Position numbers and translations under genes: made by a program. A stretch of DNA of 64,000 nucleotides. Origin: Paenibacillus sp. (lineage in GTDB: Bacteria; Bacillota; Bacilli; Paenibacillales; Paenibacillaceae). Of the stretch, positions 56,664-64,000 are shown piece after piece. The notes beneath the pieces were generated by a model. The model did not search any database. It saw only the letters and a program-made list of their open reading frames with translations, and had not been told where the DNA came from. The stretch spans positions 1 to 64,000 of the forward strand of contig JAILZT010000001.1 in assembly GCA_023512345.1 (NCBI GenBank), written 5' to 3'. Position 1 is the stretch's first letter. The number at the start of each line of letters is the position of its first letter.

Positions 56664-58406
56664 TTAACTTTCTTCTGTAAAAGGCAATTTGATTTCTATA
56701 ACAGCTCCATTGGGATAACCATTGTAGCAGGTTATTGAAGCCAAATTCCCGTAAAGAAGCTTCAGTCTCTTGCGAATATTCCAGATCCCAATATGCTCTC
56801 CTTGTTCGTCAACGACACGGTTACCGGAGTTAATCTCTGTCAGTACTTCTTCCGAAAACCCCTTCCCTGTGTCACGGATTATAATTTCAACATACGGCTC
56901 CAAGCCATCTTCCCTTAAGTCCAACTGGACAGAAAGATGAATCGGGTCCTCCAAAGTAACACTGTGCTTAATAGAGTTTTCCAAAAAGGTCTGAATCAGA
57001 AGCGGTGGTACCGATAGCTTTTCCAAAAATTCAGGAACGTTGATAGTGCATGTTAAGTGTTTAGGGAACCGCATCTCTTGAATCCGGATATAATTATGCA
57101 CATGTTGGAGCTCTTCACCCAAAGAAACAAAGGATAAATTGCTGCGGAACATAAATCGAAAATACCGGACCAGACATAAAGTCATCTCTTGAATAAGCTC
57201 ATAGTTTTTCACCTGCGCCAGGTTATATAAAATGTTCAGGGAATTCAGAAAAAAATGCGGATTAATCTGAAGCTGGAGATGCTGAAGCTCTGCCTTTTGT
57301 TTGTTCAACTGTTCTTCATAGACATTAATTTTCAAGGATTCAATCTCTGACATCATGGTATTGAAGGTTTGATTCACTAATATAAATTCATCAGATGTTT
57401 GATAATCTTCAATACGTGTGTGAACCATACCCTTATTAATTCTTTTCATGACGGTAATCAATCGTTTTAAGGGCATAAGCAAAATCCGAAATAGAAATAA
57501 CAGGCCTAAAGGCAATAACCCGATAGCTGCAAAGGAGACTATTGTATTAATGCTAGTTAACCATGGGAGATTTTGAAGGATTTGCTTGTTTGGAATAATC
57601 GCCGCTAAACTAAAATCACCCTTGTCTGAGGATTTTCCTACTACCAGAAGATTGTTTTTGGTTCCTGTTACATAATATTGCTGAAATCCTCTTGTAAGGT
57701 CAATATTCTTATCTTGCAAGGAACGGGTGCTAGTCAGAATATCACCCTTTGAAGTTACAAGTGTAACACTTCCTTCTGCACCCAAATCGATCAACTTCAT
57801 AGGTTGAAGCAATGTTCTGGTGTTTACCCAAGCACCAATATACAAGTTCCCTGATCTCACTATTCGAAGAATATAATAGTTATGATCAATCTTTTGGATA
57901 AACCAATACTTGTCCACCGCTACTGAAGAGTTGGCAAGACCATCTAAGTATTTCTGCAAACCCCCTTCAACCTTCACTTGCTCAGGATAGAGAACGACAG
58001 GCTGAAAGGCATCAACTAAATCCTGTCGGAGATAATTGTAGACAAAAAAGGCATCAACAGATTTGTAAAAAACCATATTATTTGACAATGTAGTTGATAT
58101 GTTATATTTTGCCATCTGGTAATCATCTTCTGAGTTGGGAAGATCCATGGACTTGATGTCCCAATTGTTGTTTGCCAAGCTCAGTACATTGCTTTCCGCG
58201 TCTTCCAGTTGCAAATCAATCTGGGCCATATATAAAGAAATTAAGTTCTTGTTGGAAATAGCCACTTGATTACGAACGACTCCAATACTGTAATAATTAT
58301 TATAAATAAGAAGTGTAATGAGAGGGACCGTGATAAGAAATAATCCGATGATTAGTTTGACTCGAATTGAATTCCAAGAAATCTTAGGAAAGCGCGTTCT
58401 TAGCAT
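56664..58406 (-). CDS. YesM-family sensor histidine kinase
   Basis: A 580-residue kinase with a membrane helix (about 17-37), an extracellular CACHE-like sensor of about 240 residues, a second helix (about 285-310), HAMP, then LQLQINPHFFLNSLNILYNL (phospho-His about 383) and an ATPase domain (LIQTFLENSIKHSV, IRDTGKGF). AAGGAGG is directly before the ATG. Its leader, about 100 nt from promoter copy 8, contains an intrinsic terminator ending 18 bases before the start codon, so it may be controlled by attenuation in addition to activation. Confidence 0.94.
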   Translation of the reverse strand: MLRTRFPKISWNSIRVKLIIGLFLITVPLITLLIYNNYYSIGVVRNQVAISNKNLISLYMAQIDLQLEDAESNVLSLANNNWDIKSMDLPNSEDDYQMAKYNISTTLSNNMVFYKSVDAFFVYNYLRQDLVDAFQPVVLYPEQVKVEGGLQKYLDGLANSSVAVDKYWFIQKIDHNYYILRIVRSGNLYIGAWVNTRTLLQPMKLIDLGAEGSVTLVTSKGDILTSTRSLQDKNIDLTRGFQQYYVTGTKNNLLVVGKSSDKGDFSLAAIIPNKQILQNLPWLTSINTIVSFAAIGLLPLGLLFLFRILLMPLKRLITVMKRINKGMVHTRIEDYQTSDEFILVNQTFNTMMSEIESLKINVYEEQLNKQKAELQHLQLQINPHFFLNSLNILYNLAQVKNYELIQEMTLCLVRYFRFMFRSNLSFVSLGEELQHVHNYIRIQEMRFPKHLTCTINVPEFLEKLSVPPLLIQTFLENSIKHSVTLEDPIHLSVQLDLREDGLEPYVEIIIRDTGKGFSEEVLTEINSGNRVVDEQGEHIGIWNIRKRLKLLYGNLASITCYNGYPNGAVIEIKLPFTEES

Positions 58407-58423
58407 ATATCCTCCTTGTCAAT

Positions 58424-58457
58424 CTAAAAAGACTGCCATCAGTTTACTCAGGCAGTC
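58424..58457 (-). terminator. Leader terminator before the yesM-type gene
   Basis: GACTGCC (58431-58437) pairs with GGCAGTC (58451-58457), followed on the minus strand by TTTTTAG. It lies between promoter copy 8 and the kinase start codon. Confidence 0.75.
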
Positions 58458-58513
58458 GGGTGCGATAACATTATTTCTAGTCCCTTGTGAATTTGACCGC
58501 CTTGGTGAAATTT

Positions 58514-58579
58514 ATTTTAGCATGGCATGGGGGTGCCAACTACCAGTATAACAACTTTTTATTATACATTTTACGACTT
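58514..58579 (-). promoter_or_regulatory. AAGTCGT direct-repeat promoter, copy 8 (yesM-yesN operon)
   Basis: Minus strand: AAGTCGT (58573-58579), AAGTTGT (58551-58557, period 22), TGGTAGT (58539-58545), 19 nt, TAAAAT as -10 (58514-58519). Confidence 0.7.
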
Positions 58580-59130
58580 ATTTCTTCTCCATGCGCTGTT
58601 GCCGGTAATAAAACCTGTACTTCTTCGATCCGTCACTGGACGGAGAGGAATGTCATGCACCCATATTGCTGCCCTTTCACTCGAAATCCAATGGGAGGCA
58701 GGCATTGTAGAAACAGCTTCGGCAGCTGCGCGATAACCTTCTTTGCCATTCATAAATTGCAAGTTGCTCAGGTATTCCAAAAGAAGCTAGACAATTCAAT
58801 CTTTCCCTTCCGTAGCTGCCAAGATACTATCAGGTAATTCATAATATTGAACCAAGAATCCTTCTGTTGCTACAGTATCTATAATTCGTCCGCACACCGA
58901 AGTAAAAGTACTTCTTCCCTCGTGAGTAATCTGCTGTGTATCCCTGAGCATTGTAAGTCTATCAAGGACAGAAGGTAAATGTAATAAAATAATGTAGATT
59001 CGCCTTCTTGGCCGTTCCGTAAAATTACTCATGGTGACATTTGATATACCGTGGCGCTCCTTAGCAGCGATAAAAGTCCGGCAACTAATGCATTTTCAAG
59101 CACAACCAACACTAATATCCAAAGTACTCA
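58571..59130 (-). pseudogene. Unrecognised broken gene
   Basis: Three minus-strand segments make one broken reading: MSTLDISVGCA, a stop, then KCISCRTFIAAKERHGISN through ILAATEGKD and a stop, then after a frame change LEYLSNLQFMNGKEGYRAAA to SAWRRNK and TAA at 58571. Amino-acid use looks normal for protein in each part. I do not recognise the family. Whether these are pieces of one gene is likely from their order and contact but unproven. The final codons overlap the distal half of promoter copy 8. Confidence 0.5.
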
Positions 59131-59165
59131 TTTCGCACTATTTCATAGTGTACTCTCTCTTCATT

Positions 59166-59190
59166 GAGGTTGTGGACACGATACGATATC
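59166..59190. repeat. Junction repeat, copy C
   Basis: GAGGTTGTGGACACGATACG continues as ATATC. It is followed by the kinase gene terminator. It matches copy A at 204 and copy B at 4399. Confidence 0.6.
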
Positions 59191-59198
59191 AAAAAAAT

Positions 59199-59234
59199 AA
59201 ACCAATTACGAACGATCCCGATTCGAATTGGTTT
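59199..59234 (-). terminator. Terminator of the P-loop kinase gene
   Basis: AAACCAATT (59199-59207) pairs with AATTGGTTT (59226-59234); T-rich on both sides. Confidence 0.75.
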
Positions 59235-59324
59235 ACTTTTTTGTTTGGTTCTTGATTCGTAATTGTCGATCAATTATTTGTGCCCATTCAGGAAATTCAT
59301 AACGACTAGATGATCTGTTTGGTC

Positions 59325-59753
59325 CTAGTGAGACAACAGATTATTCATACTCGTTACATTTCGTCTAATAATATCCTGAGTTTCAATATGATGACCACCA
59401 TTTTTCACACGCATAACAACACGTTCAATGTTAAGTCGAACATCTCCTAGTCCTACATAAAACATAATGATTTCAAAGCCTTGTTCCTTTGCATCACGTA
59501 TCTGTCGAATAACATTTCCACCCGCTAAAGTAGTTTCCACAGTGAAGTCCCTCTTGTTTCGAATACATTCTCTGGCTATTCTTATGGCTTCTTTTCCAGC
59601 AGATACTTTGCTCCGCTCAGGATGTTGGGTGTTGATTCTGCGAACTAGTGCATCCGGATCGATATTCACACTTACTCCAAGCCGATCAACAATCAAGTTA
59701 CGAATTGTACTCTTACCACTTCCAGTATTACCTGCATTCAAACATGGTTGCAA
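59325..59753 (-). CDS. Zeta-toxin-like P-loop kinase
   Basis: A 142-residue protein with a Walker A loop (AGNTGSGKST, about residues 7-16), INIDPDALVRR-like VNIDPDALVRR, FTVETTLAGG and GLGDVRLNIERVVMRVKNGG. These are the ATP-binding, substrate-binding and lid segments of the zeta-toxin/UDP-GlcNAc kinase family. It is shorter than the usual zeta toxins (about 200 or more). The best start is a TTG overlapping the upstream small gene by 16 bases, with GAAAGAG before it, so translation is coupled. Toxicity is not shown. A dead copy lies at 226-600. Confidence 0.75.
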   Translation of the reverse strand: MQPCLNAGNTGSGKSTIRNLIVDRLGVSVNIDPDALVRRINTQHPERSKVSAGKEAIRIARECIRNKRDFTVETTLAGGNVIRQIRDAKEQGFEIIMFYVGLGDVRLNIERVVMRVKNGGHHIETQDIIRRNVTSMNNLLSH

Positions 59754-59938
59754 CGGTCTCTTTCATGATTAAGTGCCTGTTCATTCACTTTCTCAATTTC
59801 ACCCGTGCTATATTCCTTAACCATTTGCCCTTCAGCTGTTTTATATACTATATATGTCCAATTTGCTTTAGCATCCAATTTCGCTCGATCACCCGTTAAT
59901 CGAATCAATTTAGCAAGGTCCTTCGTAATATTCATCAT
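59738..59938 (-). CDS. Small protein upstream of the zeta-like kinase (possible antitoxin)
   Basis: A 66-residue charged protein (MMNITKDLAKLIRLTGDRAK and KANWTYIVYKTAEGQMVKEY) overlapping the kinase start. GAGGTG lies upstream, with an extended -10 (TGG-TATACT, 59972-59977) before it. I do not recognise the sequence by name. Position, size and overlap resemble the antitoxin gene of a toxin-antitoxin pair, but it is not similar to the classic epsilon protein as far as I can tell. Confidence 0.65.
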   Translation of the reverse strand: MMNITKDLAKLIRLTGDRAKLDAKANWTYIVYKTAEGQMVKEYSTGEIEKVNEQALNHERDRCNHV

Positions 59939-59971
59939 TTATACAAACACCTCATTTTTCCTTATAGTTCG

Positions 59972-59977
59972 AGTATA
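59972..59977 (-). promoter_or_regulatory. Extended -10 of the small gene and kinase pair
   Basis: TGG-TATACT on the minus strand, about 30 bases before the start codon of the small gene. Confidence 0.5.
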
Positions 59978-60105
59978 CCACAGCACAGCGCAATTTCTAT
60001 TTGCTTACGTATGTTTGCAATAATCCCGTAAGCATGAACAGTTTAAGTCTCACTCTAACTCGCTATCACATTCATCCATGACAATAAATCCCGGGGAAGA
60101 CAAAT

Positions 60106-60147
60106 AGCCTGTAGGATTGAGACTCTAATATCTCGTTCCTACAGGTT
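60106..60147 (-). terminator. Terminator of sigK
   Basis: CCTGTAGGA (60108-60116) pairs with TCCTACAGG (60137-60145) just after the sigK stop codon; only a weak T-run. Confidence 0.6.
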
Positions 60148-60165
60148 AGTATTTTAATCTTCAAG

Positions 60166-60867
60166 TTATCGCTTCACCTTATAAAACTCATGATACAGCT
60201 TCATGAGCGCTCTTTTCTCAATCCGCGACACATAACTCCGCGAAATCCCCAGCTCCTTCGCAATCTCCCGCTGCGTCCGCTCTTCCCCGCCTGTATCCAG
60301 CCCAAACCGTCCCACAACAACTTCTTTCTCCCGATCATCCAAAATATCCAAGTTACGATAGATTTTACTCTTCTCAATATTCAAATCCACTGTCAACAGC
60401 AAATCGTCCGCTCCTGAACCCAAAATATCTATTAGGGTAATCTCATTGCCTTCTTTATCCGTTCCGATTGGGTCGTGCAGGGACACGTCCTTCCGGGTTT
60501 TTTTGAGCGATCTTAAGTGCATCAGGATTTCGTTTTCAATACAACGAGCAGCAAAAGTAGCCAGCTTTGTCCCTTTGTTTGGGCGGTAGCTTTCGATCGC
60601 CTTGATGAGTCCTATCGTTCCTATGGAGATCAAATCCTCCATATCCTCACCTGTATTGTCGAATTTTTTTACTATATGAGCGACTAAGCGTAGATTGTGT
60701 TCAATTAGTATATTCCGAGATTTAGAATCTCCTTCCGCCATACGTCCTAAATGTAGGCTCTCTTCTGTCTCCGTTAACGGCTGTGGAAATGCATTGTTCC
60801 TAACGTAAGACACCAGCAGTGTCAGTTCTTTTATTAGCAGCGCGACGGCACTTATCAGTCCAGGCAC
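60166..60867 (-). CDS. sigK: RNA polymerase sporulation sigma factor sigma-K
   Basis: A 233-residue sigma factor closely resembling B. subtilis pro-sigma-K. It has a hydrophobic N-terminal pro-sequence ([18 protein letters not shown]) normally removed in the mother cell, then RNNAFPQPL, region 2 ([40 protein letters not shown]), and region 4 ([20 protein letters not shown]). It directs late mother-cell genes for coat and cortex. The GTG at 60867 is chosen because GGGAGGTG stands just before it; an ATG 12 codons upstream extends the frame without similarity. The gene is uninterrupted, unlike in strains with a skin element. Fragments of sigK-like genes lie at 1-203 and 4174-4396. Confidence 0.95.
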   Translation of the reverse strand: MPGLISAVALLIKELTLLVSYVRNNAFPQPLTETEESLHLGRMAEGDSKSRNILIEHNLRLVAHIVKKFDNTGEDMEDLISIGTIGLIKAIESYRPNKGTKLATFAARCIENEILMHLRSLKKTRKDVSLHDPIGTDKEGNEITLIDILGSGADDLLLTVDLNIEKSKIYRNLDILDDREKEVVVGRFGLDTGGEERTQREIAKELGISRSYVSRIEKRALMKLYHEFYKVKR

Positions 60868-60933
60868 TAGCGACACCTCCCGTATATGTACAATGAATCC
60901 CATCTGTGAGCCCTACGGGTTCATGGTCATTGT

Positions 60934-60964
60934 TATTGTATGTGGGTAGATGCCTAGAAGTGCC
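60934..60964 (-). promoter_or_regulatory. Sigma-E/sigma-K-type promoter of sigK
   Basis: Minus strand: GGCAC (60960-60964), 17 nt, CATACAATA (60934-60942), fitting the sigma-K -10 pattern CATANNNTA and close to sigma-E. This is expected for sigK, which is made in the mother cell. Confidence 0.6.
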
Positions 60965-61038
60965 TGTACAGCAAAAACAGGTGCATAAATTAACTTATAA
61001 CTTGATTTTTCTTTAAAAGATGTTCTACATTTTGTGGG

Positions 61039-61335
61039 TTACCAATCTGACAGATCGAGCTCTCGCTTACAAACATCGCACTGTACTTTAATCACCAAAC
61101 CAAATCCAGTTGGAATGAAAATGTAAGCAAATTTTGCTCCGGTCACATCCTCTGGCTTACAAGAGTCCCATTCATTTATTTTCTGTTCCATCTCCCCAGA
61201 CACATGAAAATCCATCCCTGTACTCTCGGATATATTCTTGGGCCCCAGTAATTGATCACGTATATGACCAACATAAATCAAACCCCCAATTTCATCAATT
61301 ACGTTGGCGAAGTCGTGTACATTCATTAAGACCAT
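61039..61335 (-). CDS. Hypothetical protein with C-terminal Cys pair
   Basis: A 98-residue protein with a C-terminal CDVCKRELDL (possible half of a metal site) and no membrane segment. It overlaps the end of the 74-residue gene by 41 bases in another frame, which is large; the real start may be an internal codon. It is last in a row of three small genes behind the serine recombinase. I recognise no family. Confidence 0.5.
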   Translation of the reverse strand: MVLMNVHDFANVIDEIGGLIYVGHIRDQLLGPKNISESTGMDFHVSGEMEQKINEWDSCKPEDVTGAKFAYIFIPTGFGLVIKVQCDVCKRELDLSDW

Positions 61336-61519
61336 AATTTCGTTTTAGTCCTCGGTAATGTTGTAAAAAAACTCTCTTCGCATCGATTTCTGTGTACCCT
61401 AACTGCTTTAACTCATTTATTACTCCAACAGCATAAAGTTTTCCCTTCAACCTCAAATCATCCATCTTTCTCCCCACTTCCCTTTGTGTGCTATCTAATC
61501 GTACTTTTAAAAGGCTCAA
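61295..61519 (-). CDS. Small hypothetical protein
   Basis: A 74-residue basic, helical protein (STQREVGRKMDDLRLKGKLY; LKQLGYTEIDAKRVFLQHYR). It overlaps the 82-residue gene by 4 bases, showing co-translation. I recognise no family. It could be a recombinase accessory (directionality) factor because of its position, but nothing in the sequence shows that. Confidence 0.55.
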   Translation of the reverse strand: MSLLKVRLDSTQREVGRKMDDLRLKGKLYAVGVINELKQLGYTEIDAKRVFLQHYRGLKRNYGLNECTRLRQRN

Positions 61520-61764
61520 CTATTCTTATTGCTCATCCTTTTAAAATAGGTTTCGGAGCACCACTGAATGAGATTTTCTCTTTCTTTCTCATGAATTTTT
61601 ACAATCTGGTTCAACACAAAAATACGCTGAGCCACATCTTTCGTAAATAGCAACTGATCTCTATAGTAATTCCTTTGAGTATCGTAAGGTGAGTTGCATC
61701 TTTTATGCTCCTTATATGTTTCCACTAGATCTAGATGTAGTTTATATATCTCCATGAACCCCAT
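61516..61764 (-). CDS. Small hypothetical protein
   Basis: An 82-residue charged helical protein (MEIYKLHLDLVETYKEHKRC; VAQRIFVLNQIVKIHEKERE). It follows the recombinase gene by 20 bases with GAGAGGAT as ribosome site, so it is in the same operon. No recognised family. It has Cys at about 23 and 69. Confidence 0.6.
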   Translation of the reverse strand: MGFMEIYKLHLDLVETYKEHKRCNSPYDTQRNYYRDQLLFTKDVAQRIFVLNQIVKIHEKERENLIQWCSETYFKRMSNKNS

Positions 61765-61784
61765 AATTCACTGATCCTCTCTTG

Positions 61785-63428
61785 TTACATATATAGTCTT
61801 TTACTTAGGGCTAATGGGATTTTCTTTATTAATTTATCTTGAGTATTGGAAAGTTCGCTTAAGCTCCCTACAATGCTGATACTGAGCCCTTCTTCCTCTG
61901 CCTTAATGATGATTTCATCAATAAGTGTTTCAACGATGAAGCGCTTCTCATTAAAAGCGAGCATTGCTCCTTTGCTGTTAATAAACTCATTTATTCGTTC
62001 AACTGCCTTTAAATTTTCCTCATGAGAGAAATGCCGATCCCTGTGTGTCTTAATCTGCACTTCATACAGTTCAAGCTGAGATTGAAGGTCATTAAACTCT
62101 CTTGTTAATTTATGAGACTCGGTAGCAAGCTCCTCTTCAGAAATCACATCCCGCCGGAACATAATTTTTAACTTGTCCGACTCTTTTCTTTTCTCATCAA
62201 TTTGAGATTTGATAAAACCAGCGGTTAATTCCAACTCATCAACAATCTCTTCAACTTGTCCATCTAATCTCTCCATATAGTCTTCCGGATTAGACAATGT
62301 CTCCATTACCATATCCCAAATGAACGCTTCAAGCACGTCTGCTCTGATACTTCGTCGAGTTGGGCATCGATCAGTAGTAACCCCGTATATCCTGGGGTTA
62401 AGATTAGGACAGCGATAACATCTGTACTTTACTCGAGATCCTGTTACTTTATCATGTCTGCCAGAGTAGGTCGTACCTCCCCATTTACGCCCACAATGAC
62501 CACAACGGATTAGGGATTTTAATAAATATTCAAAATGTACATTTCCACCTCGAGTGTAATTCTTAATACGCTGTTGCCGTGCCTGTTCGAATAACTCTTC
62601 AGAGATAATCGGCTTGATTTCAACCAGTATCCAATCACTTCTGTCTCGTACTGTATATGTCTTTTTAGGGGCGCCGGTTTGAGTCCGTTGTCCTTTGATC
62701 TTCTTCACTTTTCTGCGGTTGTAGTAGTACTTTCCGATATAAATTTCTGAGCAAAGTATCCTACCAATTGAGCTTGCTCCCCAATTTCCGTTAGTGGAAC
62801 GTTTTGGCAATACGCCCATGGTAAAAAGCTTGTTCCCTATTTGGCGAATCGTCATTTTGTCGTTTAAATACCAGTCATAGACCTTCCTTACATACTCTGC
62901 CTCATGTTGGTTTACAAGGAGCTGTCCTTCTACCCAATCGTAACCAAAGGGAGGGACGCGCATAGGCATAATTTTTTTGTCTTTTTCTACGGCTTTCAGC
63001 CTTCCCCGAACTGTTCTTTTCTTAATAAGCGAAAGCTCATATTGAGCAATGACACTCATCAAGTTAAAAAACAACTGACCTTCGGGTGTGTTCTGGTACT
63101 CGGTATCCACAAAAATCAATTGAACATCACGTGTCTCGAATTCCCGGCACAAGAATAATTTATCTGTTAGATCACGCGACAGACGATCAGGATGGGTGAT
63201 GATGACCCGTTCGACCAAGTGAGCATTAATGGCTTGCCGAAGTTCATTCATTGCTGGCCGATCTACATCCTCTCCGCTAAAACCCTCCTCGCGGAATACT
63301 TTAATGGAATCATGCGGAATGTTCATCTCTTTCGCTCTGCTCATACAGAGTTCAAGTTGGTGATCTAAGCTATGGCCCTCTGCAACTTGCATTCCTGTGG
63401 AGACACGTCCGTATATTGCGGTGTACAT
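61785..63428 (-). CDS. Large serine recombinase (SpoIVCA-like)
   Basis: A 547-residue site-specific recombinase. The N-terminal resolvase domain has the catalytic Ser in IYGRVST (residue 10) and the Arg motif HPDRLSRDL. A recombinase domain follows (FGYDWVEGQLLVNQHEAEYV), then a zinc ribbon (RCGHCGRKW and later Cys), and a coiled-coil C-terminal region (about 395-500). It is the same class as SpoIVCA, which excises the skin element from sigK in B. subtilis, and as prophage integrases. A very strong AAGGAGG is before the ATG. It lies 900 bases upstream of an intact sigK on the same strand, so it does not interrupt it. The attachment sites are not recognised. Confidence 0.93.
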   Translation of the reverse strand: MYTAIYGRVSTGMQVAEGHSLDHQLELCMSRAKEMNIPHDSIKVFREEGFSGEDVDRPAMNELRQAINAHLVERVIITHPDRLSRDLTDKLFLCREFETRDVQLIFVDTEYQNTPEGQLFFNLMSVIAQYELSLIKKRTVRGRLKAVEKDKKIMPMRVPPFGYDWVEGQLLVNQHEAEYVRKVYDWYLNDKMTIRQIGNKLFTMGVLPKRSTNGNWGASSIGRILCSEIYIGKYYYNRRKVKKIKGQRTQTGAPKKTYTVRDRSDWILVEIKPIISEELFEQARQQRIKNYTRGGNVHFEYLLKSLIRCGHCGRKWGGTTYSGRHDKVTGSRVKYRCYRCPNLNPRIYGVTTDRCPTRRSIRADVLEAFIWDMVMETLSNPEDYMERLDGQVEEIVDELELTAGFIKSQIDEKRKESDKLKIMFRRDVISEEELATESHKLTREFNDLQSQLELYEVQIKTHRDRHFSHEENLKAVERINEFINSKGAMLAFNEKRFIVETLIDEIIIKAEEEGLSISIVGSLSELSNTQDKLIKKIPLALSKRLYM

Positions 63429-63539
63429 ACGTCCACCTCCTTCCCTTGATCATTATTTTTTAGTGAATGACAACTAGCACAATTGCGAATTAAGAACATT
63501 TGTTCGCATTAAATATAGTATCCAATTGCATAGAAAATA

Positions 63540-63561
63540 AACCGACCAAAGTCAGTCGGTT
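63540..63561 (-). terminator. Terminator of the two small genes at the right edge
   Basis: AACCGAC/GTCGGTT stem; it overlaps the stop codon of the gene at 63552 and is followed on the minus strand by TTATTTTC. Confidence 0.75.
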
Positions 63562-63692
63562 CTTAAAATTATTTTTAAGATATAATCAATAACTATGTTT
63601 TGGTTTAATCGAGCCTTTAGATAATGGGCACTCTCACTTGGTTCAGCGAATTTCACCTTACTCTGAGACGAACAATCTGATTTTTTCGCCAT
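63552..63692 (-). CDS. Small hypothetical protein (46 residues)
   Basis: The ATG at 63692 is preceded by AGGGGAGGG; the frame MAKKSDCSSQSKVKFAEPSE runs 46 codons to a TGA inside the terminator stem. No recognised family. It is the second gene after 63722. Ribosome site, length and terminator make it credible. Confidence 0.55.
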   Translation of the reverse strand: MAKKSDCSSQSKVKFAEPSESAHYLKARLNQNIVIDYILKIILRTD

Positions 63693-63721
63693 CAACCCTC
63701 CCCTTATTTCTTAAATGACCA

Positions 63722-63868
63722 TTATGGATTTTGTCCACGATAAGGATTTTCTTTAAATTCATTGGATTGCCTAGGGATATCTTCATCGAGTTTTTCTTCA
63801 TCCTTCATCATCTGTTCTAGTAGTTCAAGAGCCTTCTTCCTGTTCTCTTCGATCTTCTTCATTTGCAT
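63722..63868 (-). CDS. Small acidic/basic helical protein (48 residues)
   Basis: The frame starts MQMKKIEENRKKALELLEQM and ends NPYRGQNP with TAA at 63722. It has AGGAGG 8 bases before the ATG, but that site lies inside the 3' arm of a terminator-like hairpin (63875-63904). The helical, charged sequence belongs to no family I recognise. Confidence 0.6.
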   Translation of the reverse strand: MQMKKIEENRKKALELLEQMMKDEEKLDEDIPRQSNEFKENPYRGQNP

Positions 63869-63874
63869 AAAAAA

Positions 63875-63904
63875 AACCTCCTGATGTTTTTACATCAGAA
63901 GGTT
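63875..63904 (-). promoter_or_regulatory. Terminator hairpin that contains a ribosome-binding site
   Basis: AACCTcCTGATGT (63875-63887) pairs with ACATCAGaAGGTT (63892-63904). On the minus strand the stem is followed by eight T and then directly by the ATG of 63722. The AGGAGG (63877-63882) is within the stem. Confidence 0.65.
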
Positions 63905-64000
63905 TGACTCAATTTTCATTGTTAATATCCCCTACCCCATCTATAGGGTAATGTTTATTAGTTAAAAAATTTAACCCAAAATAATTTTTCAAATAAAATA

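Noticed and set aside
60166..63428. A classical skin element interrupting sigK
   Set aside because: sigK is complete from pro-sequence to region 4, and the recombinase lies upstream of its 5' end rather than within it.

Overview
The window looks like chromosomal DNA of a spore-forming, low-to-moderate GC Firmicute, most probably Paenibacillus. It carries a sigK-type sporulation sigma factor, several YesM/YesN two-component pairs, LplB/LplC-type sugar ABC transporters with lipoprotein binding proteins, and many intracellular glycoside hydrolases. Nearly all genes lie on the minus strand. I see no rRNA, tRNA or CRISPR array.

Layout. 1-4740 is a gene graveyard (two shreds of sigK, a kinase/zeta-toxin remnant, a GH32 tail) around a membrane protein and a chemotaxis receptor. 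4788-15841 holds a multidrug MFS pump and two paralogous NarL-type two-component systems, one linked to an MMPL transporter and a Gls24-like protein (a YdfHIJ-like arrangement). 16077-46756 is a glycan-use region: a GH3-GH2-GH94 operon, a second GH3, a YesMN pair, two almost identical solute-binding proteins, an LplBC permease pair, two DUF5597-type glycosidases, a GH78 rhamnosidase with an SDR dehydrogenase and a divergent AraC regulator, and decayed genes (DUF5060, sialate O-acetylesterase, polysaccharide deacetylase). 46812-58406 is a second locus: GH43, a clan GH-A hydrolase, LplBC-type permeases, a third binding protein and a second YesMN pair. 58571-64000 holds a pseudogene, a small gene plus P-loop kinase resembling a zeta-toxin pair, an intact sigK, and a large serine recombinase with small companion genes.

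How it works together. The most notable signal is not a gene. A compound promoter recurs nine times across the window: two direct repeats of AAGTCGT about 22 bp apart, then a GTAGA-like box 5 nt on, then a -10 hexamer exactly 19 nt further on, always reading towards a minus-strand gene. It precedes the chemoreceptor, one two-component system, the GH3-GH2-GH94 operon, both yes-type regulator operons, the DUF5060 remnant, GH43, the third binding protein and its permease operon. I infer a single AraC/YesN-type regulon covering sensing, chemotaxis, import and hydrolysis of a plant-type glycan. A related promoter, with a different upstream box but the same GTAG-to-minus-10 geometry, precedes the first binding protein and the first permease operon. 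Two further shared promoters with tandem TTCCC repeats probably belong to the YdfHI-like system.
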